Below, one piece after another: positions 1-7,330 of a stretch of DNA of 30,098 nt. The stretch's first letter is position 1. Every line of letters starts with the position of its first letter. The notes below the pieces were generated by a model, which worked only from the letters and a program-made list of their open reading frames with translations, had not been told where the DNA came from and did no database searches. Made by a program: the position numbers and the translations under genes. Origin of the DNA: JBBTSG01 sp038064775 (GTDB lineage Bacteria; Patescibacteriota; Minisyncoccia; UBA6257; GWB1-50-10); NCBI GenBank assembly GCA_038064775.1, contig JBBTSG010000007.1, forward strand, positions 1-30,098, given 5' to 3'.

Positions 1-2
1 CC

Positions 3-1463
3 CAACCGCTCCCCGCGAATATTTCCATTCCTCTTTCGCCGGAGGAGACGGCAAAACCATTTGGTGGCCATTCTTTTAGTAATGTCTATCTCTTAAATGC
101 CGCTTCCCGAATTGTTTCGGAAATTAGCGACGCGTTAAACAAACTTACGGCGATTGAAATTTCCGGACTAAATAACGGCGGTTGTTTCATTCCGCCTAAC
201 AAAGATATTTCTTATTACGCTCAAAAAACATTTTTCACCACTCTTGATACTATCGCGGCGGGTGTTTTAGCCGCGAATAAAAGCGTTAGCGCGGTTGGTG
301 AAACCGCTTCTAACGCGACTTTCTCTGTTTACGCGAATTTATCGAGTTTGCTTTCCAGTAATCAAAATTTAACTTCGCCAGTTGATAATTTTGGCGGTTC
401 TAATCCCAATTTTGGCAGCTCAAACTTTAATGGGCAAAACAATCCGGTTCCGCCGATTGTTTTGCCGATTGAAAATGTTAATCAAGTTATTTCTGGCATT
501 GCGGTTACCTCGGATAATCCGCCGGCTGGCGGACCGGTCAGCGCGAATCCGCCGGTTAATTCTACTGTTTTATCTTCGTCAGTTAACGTGCCACCTCCGG
601 CAGTTGCCGGATCGGTTATTCTCACTTCTAATACCGGTTACGTTTATTCATCAAACCGTTATCCGGGAAGCACTGACGCGCCTTCTCCTCCGCCCGTAGC
701 CGAACCACCACCAGTTGAAATCGTGGTGGTTGAAGAAGTTATTACCGCTTTATCCGACGCTACTTCTACTGACGAAAACGCGAGTTCTACAGCAACATCA
801 ACCGAAACTATGGCAACTTCAACCGAGCCGATAGCTACTTCAACTGAAACTACAGCAACCTCAACCGACGCAACTTCGACTGATCCTGTGGCCACTTCTA
901 CCGAACCTTTAGCTACTTCAACGCCAACTTCAACTGCGCCAACCGGCGGCAATGTTATTTTAGAAAGGCGGTATGGTGGGTTGCAATTCGCTTTCGGTTA
1001 TCCGTCAAACACTTACGCGCAAGGATTGCCTATGAAATTAGGCCAGCGATTTATTTTACCGAACGATTCAACTCTTTCAAAAATAACCGTGCGATTAGGA
1101 ATATTTGGCAACAGAAACAGCGTTTATGCCGATACCGCGCGGCTAAAAATTGTAACGGACTCGAATAATTATCCTTTTGGAGATACGGTGGCTGTTGCGA
1201 CTAATGAAGTTTTTCCGGCTGATATGCCGGGTGGCAGCACAGCGGAATTTGATTACATTTTTTCTAATGTGAATTTAACCGCCGGCACGAAATATTGGAT
1301 TGTTTTTGAGCGGACTGGCGATGCTAGTTGGGACGCTGTTTACGGTCTTGAAGCCGGCCACGGTAAATCGCCGGAAGCTGATCTTATTCGTAGTTCTTGG
1401 GCGCCGGGTGTTTGGCTTTCAAACTGGCCCGCCTACACTTTTTATTTTGTGCTTTATGATTGA
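3..1463 (+). CDS. Ser/Thr-rich surface or secreted protein, 5'-partial
   Basis: The frame is open from the left edge with no stop, so the true start lies outside the window; the TTG at 348 is not a credible start. About 486 residues are present. The first part is Asn/Ser/Ala-rich. From about nt 700 to 945 it becomes low-complexity, with Pro-rich stretches and then roughly ten imperfect repeats of an A-T-S-T-E/D type. The last 170 residues form a compact region rich in Gly and aromatic residues (begins ILERRYGG, ends YFVLYD) that looks like a beta-sandwich module of the kind found on extracellular proteins. A Thr-rich stalk plus a terminal globular domain suggests a surface-exposed or secreted protein. 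No C-terminal membrane anchor or sorting motif is visible. The exact family is not recognised; the surface role is inference. Confidence 0.7.
   Translation, partial: QPLPANISIPLSPEETAKPFGGHSFSNVYLLNAASRIVSEISDALNKLTAIEISGLNNGGCFIPPNKDISYYAQKTFFTTLDTIAAGVLAANKSVSAVGETASNATFSVYANLSSLLSSNQNLTSPVDNFGGSNPNFGSSNFNGQNNPVPPIVLPIENVNQVISGIAVTSDNPPAGGPVSANPPVNSTVLSSSVNVPPPAVAGSVILTSNTGYVYSSNRYPGSTDAPSPPPVAEPPPVEIVVVEEVITALSDATSTDENASSTATSTETMATSTEPIATSTETTATSTDATSTDPVATSTEPLATSTPTSTAPTGGNVILERRYGGLQFAFGYPSNTYAQGLPMKLGQRFILPNDSTLSKITVRLGIFGNRNSVYADTARLKIVTDSNNYPFGDTVAVATNEVFPADMPGGSTAEFDYIFSNVNLTAGTKYWIVFERTGDASWDAVYGLEAGHGKSPEADLIRSSWAPGVWLSNWPAYTFYFVLYD
760..945 (+). repeat. Imperfect ATST(E/D) coding repeat
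   Basis: Degenerate tandem repeat of about 18-24 nt encoding Ala-Thr-Ser-Thr-Glu/Asp units with occasional Pro and Met. It forms the Thr-rich linker of the surface protein. Its purine/pyrimidine bias also keeps the opposite strand open as a spurious reading frame. Confidence 0.7.
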
Positions 1464-1489
1464 ACCGAAACAATCAAAATCTAAAAAAC

Positions 1490-1537
1490 TATAAACACTA
1501 TTCCAATGTTCTGCAGAACATTGGAATAGTGTTTATA
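1490..1537. repeat. Perfect 48-bp palindrome
   Basis: The 48 bp read identically on both strands and centre on CTGCAG at 1511-1516. The outer ends read TATAAACACTATT and AATAGTGTTTATA. There is no loop spacer. On the + strand the next bases are TTGACA, the -35 box of the following gene, with no T-run. On the - strand the stem is followed by GTTTTTT, so as a terminator it would fit leftward transcription better, although no leftward gene precedes it. It could be a transcription stop for the surface-protein gene, a protein-binding site, or the trace of a mobile element. Confidence 0.9.
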
Positions 1538-1566
1538 TTGACAAAAAATTAAAACTACTTTACATT
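1538..1566 (+). promoter_or_regulatory. Sigma70-type promoter of the 1623 gene
   Basis: TTGACA (1538-1543), a 17-nt spacer and TACATT (1561-1566). The -35 box starts on the base after the 48-bp palindrome, so anything bound at the palindrome, or its extrusion, could affect this promoter. The predicted leader is about 50 nt. Confidence 0.6.
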
Positions 1567-1622
1567 TTCTGTAGCGTTATTTAATTAACAATTTCATTAA
1601 AAAGATTGAAAGAGATTATGTT

Positions 1623-2009
1623 ATGAAAAAAGGCGATAGATATTCAAATATAAACGAATTGTCAGCGTTCGGTTTTATTGCAAACGCACTTGATACTAAT
1701 AAAGGTGCCGATGGCGACGCGGGGGCGGTATTTCCCAGGTCTGATGCTGAAGATTTAAGTCGTGGGGCGCGCTTCATTCCTTACAAGGTAACATTGGCAA
1801 GACGTGCTGGAAAACAAGTTGAGTTCGTGACCAACTGTAAACAATCGTCTACCTGTTGGTATTGGAAAATGCCGGACGGCGCGCGGATTTACCACTCTGA
1901 CCAGAATGATTTCAAGAACATTCGCGATAATCACAATGGAAAGTGCCCTGAATGTGGGAATACAAATATTAATGGCGGGACAATAAAGCCGGAAACAGCA
2001 ACTTCCTAA
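1623..2009 (+). CDS. Hypothetical small Cys-containing protein
   Basis: 128 residues, no family recognised. Four cysteines (C72, C78, C108, C111) include a CPEC pair followed by Gly-Asn, which resembles one half of a zinc ribbon; with C72 and C78 a four-Cys metal site is possible, but the spacing is unusual. The N-terminal half is Gly/Asp/Ala-rich. A WYW cluster lies at 79-81. No signal peptide or membrane segment is seen. The gene stands alone, with a good promoter upstream at 1538-1566 and a hairpin terminator just downstream. The start ATG at 1623 has only a weak purine-rich stretch before it. Codon choice looks ordinary. The existence of a gene is well supported by the promoter-gene-terminator layout; function is unknown. 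Confidence 0.65.
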   Translation: MKKGDRYSNINELSAFGFIANALDTNKGADGDAGAVFPRSDAEDLSRGARFIPYKVTLARRAGKQVEFVTNCKQSSTCWYWKMPDGARIYHSDQNDFKNIRDNHNGKCPECGNTNINGGTIKPETATS

Positions 2010-2020
2010 AATCCTCAATA

Positions 2021-2055
2021 AAAAACCTTTCACGAAAATGAGAGGTTTTTCTTTT
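2021..2055 (+). terminator. Intrinsic terminator after the 1623 gene
   Basis: Stem AAAAACCTTTC (2021-2031) pairs with GAGAGGTTTTT (2040-2050), allowing one G-U pair; the loop is 8 nt and the stem runs into TTTTTCTTTT. The T-tract overlaps the -35 box of the next promoter. Confidence 0.75.
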
Positions 2056-2082
2056 GACAGGAAAAAGAAACTGGAGTATTTT
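2054..2082 (+). promoter_or_regulatory. Sigma70-type promoter of the 2133 gene
   Basis: TTGACA (2054-2059), a 17-nt spacer and TATTTT (2077-2082). The -35 box lies inside the T-tract of the preceding terminator. Confidence 0.6.
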
Positions 2083-2083
2083 A

Positions 2084-2100
2084 TGGTTAGTAACTAACCA
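2084..2100. promoter_or_regulatory. Inverted repeat at the start of transcription (operator candidate)
   Basis: TGGTTAG-TAA-CTAACCA: a perfect 7-bp inverted repeat with a 3-nt centre, starting one base after the -10 box and covering the predicted +1. The position suits a repressor site; it could also form a 5' hairpin in the mRNA. No regulator gene is adjacent. Confidence 0.5.
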
Positions 2101-2132
2101 AAATTAATCACATCAGAAAAGGAGATTTTGCA

Positions 2133-2543
2133 ATGGCAAAAGTATTAAAAGTTGTACGTTTTGATAAGAAAAAGATAGAAGAAGTTGGCAGGGAGTGGAC
2201 GAAAAAAACTGAAGAAACTTTGAAAATCAGAGAGCGAAAACGGGCAATCAGAGATATTGTCGGGGTATATTTCAATAATTGCGTCATTCCCAAGCTGAAC
2301 CAAGAGCTGACTAAAGAGGGTTTCGGTTATTTTGTCCGGGGTGATGCCGAAGTCAGTTATATTCTTGATGGCGCGCTTGTTTTTGAACCCTATCTTCAGT
2401 CATTACCTAAAGAAAAAATTACCCTGATCAGTTTTAGCCAAGCTGAAGAATTATCGGTATATTTGAACCATAAGAACACCATTCAGGAATTCCGGAAGAT
2501 TTTTCCGATGATTGAAATTAAAGTACAAGCAAATCATATTTAA
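2133..2543 (+). CDS. Hypothetical protein, charged helical N-terminus
   Basis: 136 residues, family not recognised. Residues 10-45 are Lys/Glu/Arg-rich and predicted helical, perhaps a short coiled coil; residues 60-136 alternate hydrophobic and charged positions like a small alpha/beta domain. No signal peptide or membrane segment. The start is well fixed: ATG at 2133 follows a strong Shine-Dalgarno sequence AAAAGGAG (2117-2124) at 8 nt, one of the best in the window. It has its own promoter with an inverted repeat at +1 and its own terminator. The strong translation signal and possible operator suggest a regulated, potentially well-expressed product; what it does cannot be told from sequence. 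Confidence 0.7.
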   Translation: MAKVLKVVRFDKKKIEEVGREWTKKTEETLKIRERKRAIRDIVGVYFNNCVIPKLNQELTKEGFGYFVRGDAEVSYILDGALVFEPYLQSLPKEKITLISFSQAEELSVYLNHKNTIQEFRKIFPMIEIKVQANHI

Positions 2544-2568
2544 TCTGTTTCTGATTTTAAAAAAACAA

Positions 2569-2606
2569 AAACGCCTCTTATTATAAGAGGCGTTTATTTA
2601 TTTTTA
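2569..2606. terminator. Bidirectional terminator between convergent genes
   Basis: AAACGCCTCTTA (2569-2580, counting two As before 2571) pairs over 12 bp with TAAGAGGCGTTT (2584-2595), loop TTA. On the + strand it is followed by a T-rich tail (ATTTATTTTTATT), on the - strand by TTTGTTTTTTT. It ends the 2133 gene and the leftward 3088 gene; the stop codon of the latter lies in the stem. Confidence 0.85.
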
Positions 2607-3088
2607 TTGTTGCGGGCGATGAACGTTCTTTGGCCGTTCGGGTAGCGGGAGCTTTTGACTTCAATCGGGCAGTTCGCATCTTTTAAAACCACATTTAGGC
2701 ATAAATCGCCGTTTGTGAGTGTTGTTTCCGGTAATCCAATCTTTTCCAAAAGCAGTTCCCAGATTTTTTGGTGAGCTGTTTCAGTCGCGATAATCGGCAG
2801 AGACAATCGCAGAAAAACAGTCGCACTTTGGGGTTCGTTTATTTGAATATCCCAGATGAAAAGGTGGAGTTTTACAAACCGGCCATTTATAACAGGTATT
2901 ATTTTATTGTCATCTTTCAAAAAAACGTAAGAGCTAATGAGTGGCAGAAAGAATTTTTTTGTGATTTTAGGGAGCCATTTTTTCATCTTTTCCTTTGCCG
3001 ATTTAACTATTATTTCGTAAAGCGCGCCGTCAACTATGACTAGACCTTGTCGAAACAGGTCGTTTTTGCGGATTCTGATAACAGCCAT
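2594..3088 (-). CDS. Hypothetical protein
   Basis: 164 residues, family not recognised. It starts with a basic stretch (MAVIRIRKND), has a Lys-rich segment near residues 31-46 (KEKMKKWLPKITKKFF) and ends with a basic tail. There is no signal peptide; alternating hydrophobic residues suggest a mixed alpha/beta or beta-rich fold. The ATG at 3088 is preceded on the - strand by GAGGAAG, a reasonable ribosome binding site. A possible promoter lies at 3128-3154. It runs convergently to the 2133 gene and shares its terminator. Function unknown. Confidence 0.6.
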   Translation of the reverse strand: MAVIRIRKNDLFRQGLVIVDGALYEIIVKSAKEKMKKWLPKITKKFFLPLISSYVFLKDDNKIIPVINGRFVKLHLFIWDIQINEPQSATVFLRLSLPIIATETAHQKIWELLLEKIGLPETTLTNGDLCLNVVLKDANCPIEVKSSRYPNGQRTFIARNNKNK

Positions 3089-3127
3089 TTTTCTTCCTCA
3101 ATTATTTTAAATACTTGCTCGTGTTAA

Positions 3128-3154
3128 GTTATATCAGCTTAAGAAATGCGTCAA
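3128..3154 (-). promoter_or_regulatory. Possible promoter of the leftward 3088 gene
   Basis: On the - strand TTGACG (3154-3149), a short 15-nt spacer and TATAAC (3133-3128). The spacer is shorter than ideal; shifting the -35 box by one base to TTTGAC gives 16. Confidence 0.35.
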
Positions 3155-3211
3155 ATTTAAATTATTGTTTATTCGCTTGGCGGTTTTTTGTCGCTTCCGA
3201 AATCGCTTTGA

Positions 3212-3220
3212 TGCTATACT
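3212..3220 (+). promoter_or_regulatory. Extended -10 promoter of the 3229 gene, probably leaderless
   Basis: TGCTATACT (3212-3220) is an extended -10 motif. The GTG start at 3229 begins 9 nt after its end, so the transcript would start at or next to the start codon. There is no convincing -35 box and no Shine-Dalgarno sequence. Confidence 0.55.
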
Positions 3221-3228
3221 TAATTTAA

Positions 3229-4398
3229 GTGATCAACCGACTATTCAATAAATTTTCTGCTGTTTTCGGAAAAAAACGGGAGAAATTTTTGGTGGTTGAA
3301 GGGCTCAACAATCATTTTGAAGTAACGGAAGTAAAACTTAACCACAAACAAAAAGGAATCCGCCTTGTAAGTCAAAAGAAAGTGTCAAGCTTAAATGATT
3401 TAAAGCGGCCAATTTTGCCGTTTGATAAACTAATTTTTGGTTTAAGTTCAAGACAAGCGACAACAATTAAAAGCTTAGTCAATTTAAAAAGAGCCGAACC
3501 CGAAGAGCCGATTACTGAAAATGAATTGGACGGTTTGGTTTTTAAGGGTTTGTGGAATTTTTTAAATCATTATCGTTCCTGGACCGCTAAAAAAATGGGA
3601 ATTAATGAACTTGATGTTGTTTTAGCGAATATCGCGGTTACTGACGTTCAGCTCGGCGGTCACCGCGTTTTTAATCCAATAGGATTCCGATCCCGCGATT
3701 TCGTTTTAAGTTTTGAAGGAACTTTCGTGCCACGCTCGCTTTCGGCTGTTTTAGAACGTTTTGAGAATTGGGCTAAAAATTTAACAGTAGTTGAAGGGCC
3801 GGCAACGCTTCCGTCTTTGATTCCAGAAAAGCATGATTTTGTTGTCCAAGCTTCCGCGGTCACAACCAATGTTTTTATTTCAAGGGAAGAAGAACGACTT
3901 TTTTTCCGCGAATTTGATTGGGGATCCGGCCATATTTTGAAAAACTTGGCGCAAGGTTTTGGTGTTGATGAAGAAGTGGCCGAACTTATTTGGGCGAAAT
4001 ACAGCCAAGGGGAAATTTCCGATCATTTTAAACGGCTTATTGAACACCACTTTCGGGAAGGATTTAAGGTGTTTTTTGGCGTTTTAAACCCGCTTTTTTT
4101 AAAGTTCGGTTTAACTGAAAGGCCGGAGGCGCAATTTTATTTTCGTTTTCAAGCGCCGATTATTGATAATTTGTTCAGCGAATCGCGTTTTGAACTTACT
4201 GATCTCCATGAAAATTTAATCCGCGAAGGGTATAATATCAGAGGTTCGGCTAATTTTCCTAAATTTTCGCCGAGAACTTATCAGCACATTCTCGCTTTCC
4301 TTTTTTATTCTCCGGAACATCCGCAATACGATTTTTTAAACCAGTTATTAAGGCGGCGGGCGAAGTGGTTAATTTCTAATTCACAAATCAGCAAATAA
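3229..4398 (+). CDS. FtsA/PilM-like actin-fold protein with degenerate ATP site
   Basis: 389 residues. Two stretches recall FtsA-type proteins. Residues 124-185 hold a segment reading G-G-H-R-V-F-N-P-I-G-F, like the FtsA SHS2/1C region (NGY...NPIGxxG). Residues 226-265 read REFDWGSGHILKNLAQGFGV and then EEVAELIWAKYSQG, like the FtsA signature of GG-x-x-IT-x-D-IA followed by AE-x-x-K-x-x-YG. The nucleotide-binding motifs are poor: the N-terminal phosphate-1 motif (DxGT/S) is replaced by VEGLNNHF, and the phosphate-2 motif (DIGGGTT) by QASAVTT. I infer a pseudo-ATPase that may still recruit partners at the membrane. GTG start at 3229; upstream codons give no better start. The next gene follows after 11 nt and encodes a membrane protein with a cytoplasmic domain, a plausible partner. 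FtsA versus PilM ancestry cannot be decided by eye. Confidence 0.55.
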   Translation: MINRLFNKFSAVFGKKREKFLVVEGLNNHFEVTEVKLNHKQKGIRLVSQKKVSSLNDLKRPILPFDKLIFGLSSRQATTIKSLVNLKRAEPEEPITENELDGLVFKGLWNFLNHYRSWTAKKMGINELDVVLANIAVTDVQLGGHRVFNPIGFRSRDFVLSFEGTFVPRSLSAVLERFENWAKNLTVVEGPATLPSLIPEKHDFVVQASAVTTNVFISREEERLFFREFDWGSGHILKNLAQGFGVDEEVAELIWAKYSQGEISDHFKRLIEHHFREGFKVFFGVLNPLFLKFGLTERPEAQFYFRFQAPIIDNLFSESRFELTDLHENLIREGYNIRGSANFPKFSPRTYQHILAFLFYSPEHPQYDFLNQLLRRRAKWLISNSQISK

Positions 4399-4409
4399 TT
4401 TTAAAAGAA

Positions 4410-6086
4410 GTGAAATCGGAACATAAAATTTTTTTGGATCGGGAAGAAAAACTGGAAACAATTGTTGAACGGTTAATTAACGCTAAAAGCGATAAGGTTA
4501 TTTTCAATATTCCCAGAGGTTCGGTTTTCGGTAGTATGCTTCATAATTTTCAAATTTTGAAACGGGAGGCAATCACCGCCGGAAAAGATTTGACCATTGA
4601 ATCAATTGACGATCGCGTGCTCGAACTTGCCGGTCTTTCCAAAATTGAAGCAAAGAATCCAGTTTTCCGCCTTCGTGAAAAAGTGATTTCAGATATTTTA
4701 CCCCGCCCGATTTTTACAAAAAAAGATAATGAGTTTTTTGATATTATTGATCGGGAAAAAATTGCCCACAATCCGACAACCGCCGGAGTACCGGAAGAAA
4801 AGAAAGAAAAAACTCCGATGTTCGTGAGAAGTGAAGCCGGAGTCCCGATTGTAAAGCGCGTCGGGAAAGAAGAGAAAGCGATTTTCGAACCGCCGCCAAA
4901 GCCACCAATTGAAAAGAAATTAAAAGCTAGAATGTCCTCACGAAAAAAACTCACCATCATTTTAATCTGCTTTTTTGTGCTTTTTGTGGCTTTTGAACTA
5001 GTTTTTTATATTTTACCCAGAGCAACAATCAAGCTCACATTAAAGAAAACACCGATAGTTTTTAATAATTTAGTTGAGGTAAGCAGTAAAACCGCTATTA
5101 CTAAGTTCGATTCAAGCGGCAAAATTTTTCTGCCGGGTGAAATGCTAAGTGCGAAGCGTAACTTAGAAATGTCTTTTCCAGCTCACGGCAAGGAAAATAA
5201 TGTAGCAACGAAAGCCAGCGGCCAATTAATTGTCTATAACGCCACTTCAAGTTTACAAACTTTTGTCGCGACGACGCGGTTTGAATCGCCGGATAAAAAA
5301 ATATTCAGGATAGATAAACCGATAACTTTGCCGGCTGGAAAACTTGTGAACGGTAAATTACAGCCGTCAGAAACGGAAGTAATAGTTATGGCGGACCAGC
5401 CTGGCGATAGCTATAACATTGCTTCTTCAAGTGGTTGGCGCGTTCCTGGTTTAAAGGATAATCCTAAATACGATTATTTTTACGCTGCGTCAGTTGGCCC
5501 AATGACTGGCGGCTTTACGGGCGTTTCGATTGCGCCGACAGTCGCTGATATCGCCTTAGCAAAAAGCGTGATTGAGATGGCTTTAAGCGATGCGCTAAAA
5601 AGTCAGATTTTAATTACACTCTCCAAAAAATTCAAATTATTGGACGGAGCGGCAAGTTTTAATATTTTAAGTGAAGAGGTGAAACCAAAAGCTGACGCGG
5701 CCGGCAATTTTTCAATTTTTGCCGAAGCACAAATGCGGGAACTCGTATTTAAAGAAGTGATGCTTCGAGAAGCGATTATTGGAATGGTGGTGGACGCTGA
5801 AGCTTCTTCCAGCTTGGAAATGATCGATTTTAAATTGAATTATGGCACTACAACTGTTGATTTCAGCCAATCAAAGCTAAATTTCAATATAAGCGGTTCA
5901 GCAACTTTAGAAACCAAGTTTGACCTTGAAAAATTTAAAGCCAGCATACTTCACGCTGACGAAACAGCTTTGCGGCCAATTATTTATGGTTTGCCTGGGG
6001 TCGAAAAAGCCGATATCCAATTATGGCCTTTTTGGGTGAAGAAAATACCGGCTAATTCTGGGAAAGTAGAGTTAATAGTCGAATAG
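4410..6086 (+). CDS. Single-pass membrane protein with cytoplasmic N-domain and large outer domain (CPR baseplate-J-like type)
   Basis: 558 residues, GTG start 11 nt after the FtsA-like gene. Residues 1-100 form a charged alpha/beta domain (FLDREEKLETIVERL, then VIFNIPRGSVF), a pattern I recall from membrane proteins of Patescibacteria. A Pro/Lys-rich linker (about 120-178) leads to a transmembrane helix at 181-203 and an outer domain to the end. The outer part has the motifs ASGQLIVYN, FVATTRFESPD, ADQPGDSYNI and PMTGGFTG, typical of CPR proteins often labelled baseplate J-like. Inside-out topology is expected, with Lys/Arg before the helix. The role is unknown; pairing with an FtsA-like protein suggests an envelope complex (pilus, division or secretion), which is inference. 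The stop at 6086 abuts the promoter of the ribosomal operon. Confidence 0.6.
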   Translation: MKSEHKIFLDREEKLETIVERLINAKSDKVIFNIPRGSVFGSMLHNFQILKREAITAGKDLTIESIDDRVLELAGLSKIEAKNPVFRLREKVISDILPRPIFTKKDNEFFDIIDREKIAHNPTTAGVPEEKKEKTPMFVRSEAGVPIVKRVGKEEKAIFEPPPKPPIEKKLKARMSSRKKLTIILICFFVLFVAFELVFYILPRATIKLTLKKTPIVFNNLVEVSSKTAITKFDSSGKIFLPGEMLSAKRNLEMSFPAHGKENNVATKASGQLIVYNATSSLQTFVATTRFESPDKKIFRIDKPITLPAGKLVNGKLQPSETEVIVMADQPGDSYNIASSSGWRVPGLKDNPKYDYFYAASVGPMTGGFTGVSIAPTVADIALAKSVIEMALSDALKSQILITLSKKFKLLDGAASFNILSEEVKPKADAAGNFSIFAEAQMRELVFKEVMLREAIIGMVVDAEASSSLEMIDFKLNYGTTTVDFSQSKLNFNISGSATLETKFDLEKFKASILHADETALRPIIYGLPGVEKADIQLWPFWVKKIPANSGKVELIVE

Positions 6087-6115
6087 TTGACATTTTTTAA
6101 TAGTTTGACTACCAT
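6087..6115 (+). promoter_or_regulatory. Promoter of the infA-rpsI operon
   Basis: TTGACA (6087-6092) begins on the base after the preceding stop codon; a 17-nt spacer and TACCAT (6110-6115) follow. The predicted leader to infA is about 18 nt. Confidence 0.6.
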
Positions 6116-6139
6116 GAAAGCCACGTTAGTCATCGGATA

Positions 6140-6361
6140 ATGGCCAAAGAAACCAGCATCGAAAAAAAAGAAGGAATAATTGTTGAGTCCTTGCCGGGTT
6201 TGCTTTTCAGGGTGAAACTTTATAATTCCGAAGAGGAAGTTCTAGCTCACCTTGGCGGTAAGCTTAAATTGAACAGAATCAGGGTAATTCCCGGCGATCG
6301 GGTGGTTATTGAAATGACCGCATATGATACGAAGCGTGGCCGAATAGTCCGAAGATTGTAG
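6140..6361 (+). CDS. infA: Translation initiation factor IF-1
   Basis: 73 residues, the usual length. Single S1-like OB fold: the core reads GIIVESLPGLLFRVKL, then HLGGKLKLNRIRVIPGDRVVIEM and ends with RGRIVRRL, all typical of IF-1, which occupies the A site of the 30S subunit during initiation. The start ATG at 6140 follows a weak GGAT. It is the first gene of the ribosomal operon and is followed by rpmJ after 11 nt, the usual order at the spc/alpha junction. Confidence 0.96.
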   Translation: MAKETSIEKKEGIIVESLPGLLFRVKLYNSEEEVLAHLGGKLKLNRIRVIPGDRVVIEMTAYDTKRGRIVRRL

Positions 6362-6372
6362 ACGTAAGAAAA

Positions 6373-6486
6373 ATGAAAGTCAGAGCATCTGTTAAAAAAA
6401 TTTGCATGAAGTGTAAGATCGTCCGCCGCAAAGGACGACTTTACGTCATTTGTGAGACCAAAAAACATAAACAAAGACAAGGATAA
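6373..6486 (+). CDS. rpmJ: 50S ribosomal protein L36 (bL36)
   Basis: A 37-codon gene, MKVRASVKKICMKCKIV at the start and KKHKQRQG at the end, the standard size for bL36. The zinc ligands C11, C14, C27 and H32 are all present, so this is the zinc-binding (C+) form. It sits between infA and rpsM with 6 nt to the next ATG, its classical position. L36 is a small late-assembling protein of the large subunit. Confidence 0.96.
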   Translation: MKVRASVKKICMKCKIVRRKGRLYVICETKKHKQRQG

Positions 6487-6492
6487 ATTATT

Positions 6493-6876
6493 ATGAGAAT
6501 TGTTGGTGTAAATATTCCGGATAATAAGCGGATAGAAATTTCGCTGACTTATCTTTACGGTATCGGCCGGCCACTCGCAAGCCATATTTTAAAAATAACC
6601 AAAATCGATTTGGCGAAACGGGCTAAAGATTTAACGCCGGAAGAAGTGAACCGGATTCAATCGATGCTCGAAAAAACTTACAAAGTAGAAGGCGAGTTGC
6701 GCCAAGTTGTTAGGCAAAATATTAATCGTTTAAAAGACATCAAAGCTTATCGAGGCGTGAGGCACTTGCGGCGTTTGCCGGTGCATGGCCAGCGGACAAA
6801 AACAAATTCCCGCACGGTTCGCGGAAATGTCAGAAAAACAGCTGGTAGCGGCCGAAGAAAAGTTGAATTGAAATAA
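6493..6876 (+). CDS. rpsM: 30S ribosomal protein S13 (uS13)
   Basis: 127 residues. It starts with RIVGVNIPDNKRIEISLTYLYGIG and carries the helix-two-turn-helix region and the basic tail with RGVRHLRRLPVHGQRT and NSRTVRGNVRKTAGSGRR, all diagnostic for S13, which binds the 30S head and contacts the P-site tRNA. The tail is normal length. The next gene starts after 3 nt. Confidence 0.97.
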   Translation: MRIVGVNIPDNKRIEISLTYLYGIGRPLASHILKITKIDLAKRAKDLTPEEVNRIQSMLEKTYKVEGELRQVVRQNINRLKDIKAYRGVRHLRRLPVHGQRTKTNSRTVRGNVRKTAGSGRRKVELK

Positions 6877-6879
6877 AAT

Positions 6880-7320
6880 ATGGGAAAGAAAAAAGTTATT
6901 CAAAAAAGCGAAGAATCTTCAAAGGAAAAAGAAGGAGCGGTTGCTTCAGGCAAAAGCCAATCCGCTCGGCAGCGCATTGAAAACGGGAGGGTTTACATTC
7001 AAGCTTCTTACAATAATACTATTATCACTGTCACTGATGACAAGGGAAATGTAATGGTCTGGCTTTCGGCTGGTTCAATGGGTTTTTCAGGGCCCAAGAA
7101 ATCAACGCCCTTCGCCGGTTCTAAAGTGGCTGAAGCGATTGTTGAAAAAATTGAACGGACCGGTCCGGTAAACGTACAAATTTTCCTTCGCGGTGTTGGT
7201 AAAGGAAGAGACGCGGCAGTAAGATCGCTCGCGGCAAAAGGATTAAACATCACTTCAATTAGGGATGTTACGCCGATCCCGCACAATGGTCCGCGTCCAG
7301 CAAAAGTGCGAAGAGTATAA
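6880..7320 (+). CDS. rpsK: 30S ribosomal protein S11 (uS11)
   Basis: 146 residues. The core (from about residue 35) contains GRVYIQASYNNTIITVTD, WLSAGSMGFSGPKKSTPFA, FLRGVGKGRDAAVRSL and the invariant ending DVTPIPHNGPRP-KVRRV. About 30 N-terminal residues are a Lys/Glu/Ser-rich, probably disordered extension longer than in most bacteria. S11 is a platform protein contacting the mRNA near the E site. Close spacing to rpsM and rpsD supports cotranscription. Confidence 0.97.
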   Translation: MGKKKVIQKSEESSKEKEGAVASGKSQSARQRIENGRVYIQASYNNTIITVTDDKGNVMVWLSAGSMGFSGPKKSTPFAGSKVAEAIVEKIERTGPVNVQIFLRGVGKGRDAAVRSLAAKGLNITSIRDVTPIPHNGPRPAKVRRV

Positions 7321-7330
7321 AAAAATTTAA

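Noticed and set aside
659..952. Leftward open frame with repeated VEVA units
   Set aside because: It is the mirror of the Thr-rich coding repeat; no start signals, and the + strand frame continues on both sides.
3038..3062. TTCGACAAG core of the dispersed repeat on the - strand within the 3088 gene
   Set aside because: Only about 9-12 bases match and the palindromic flanks are missing; it is too short to call a third copy.
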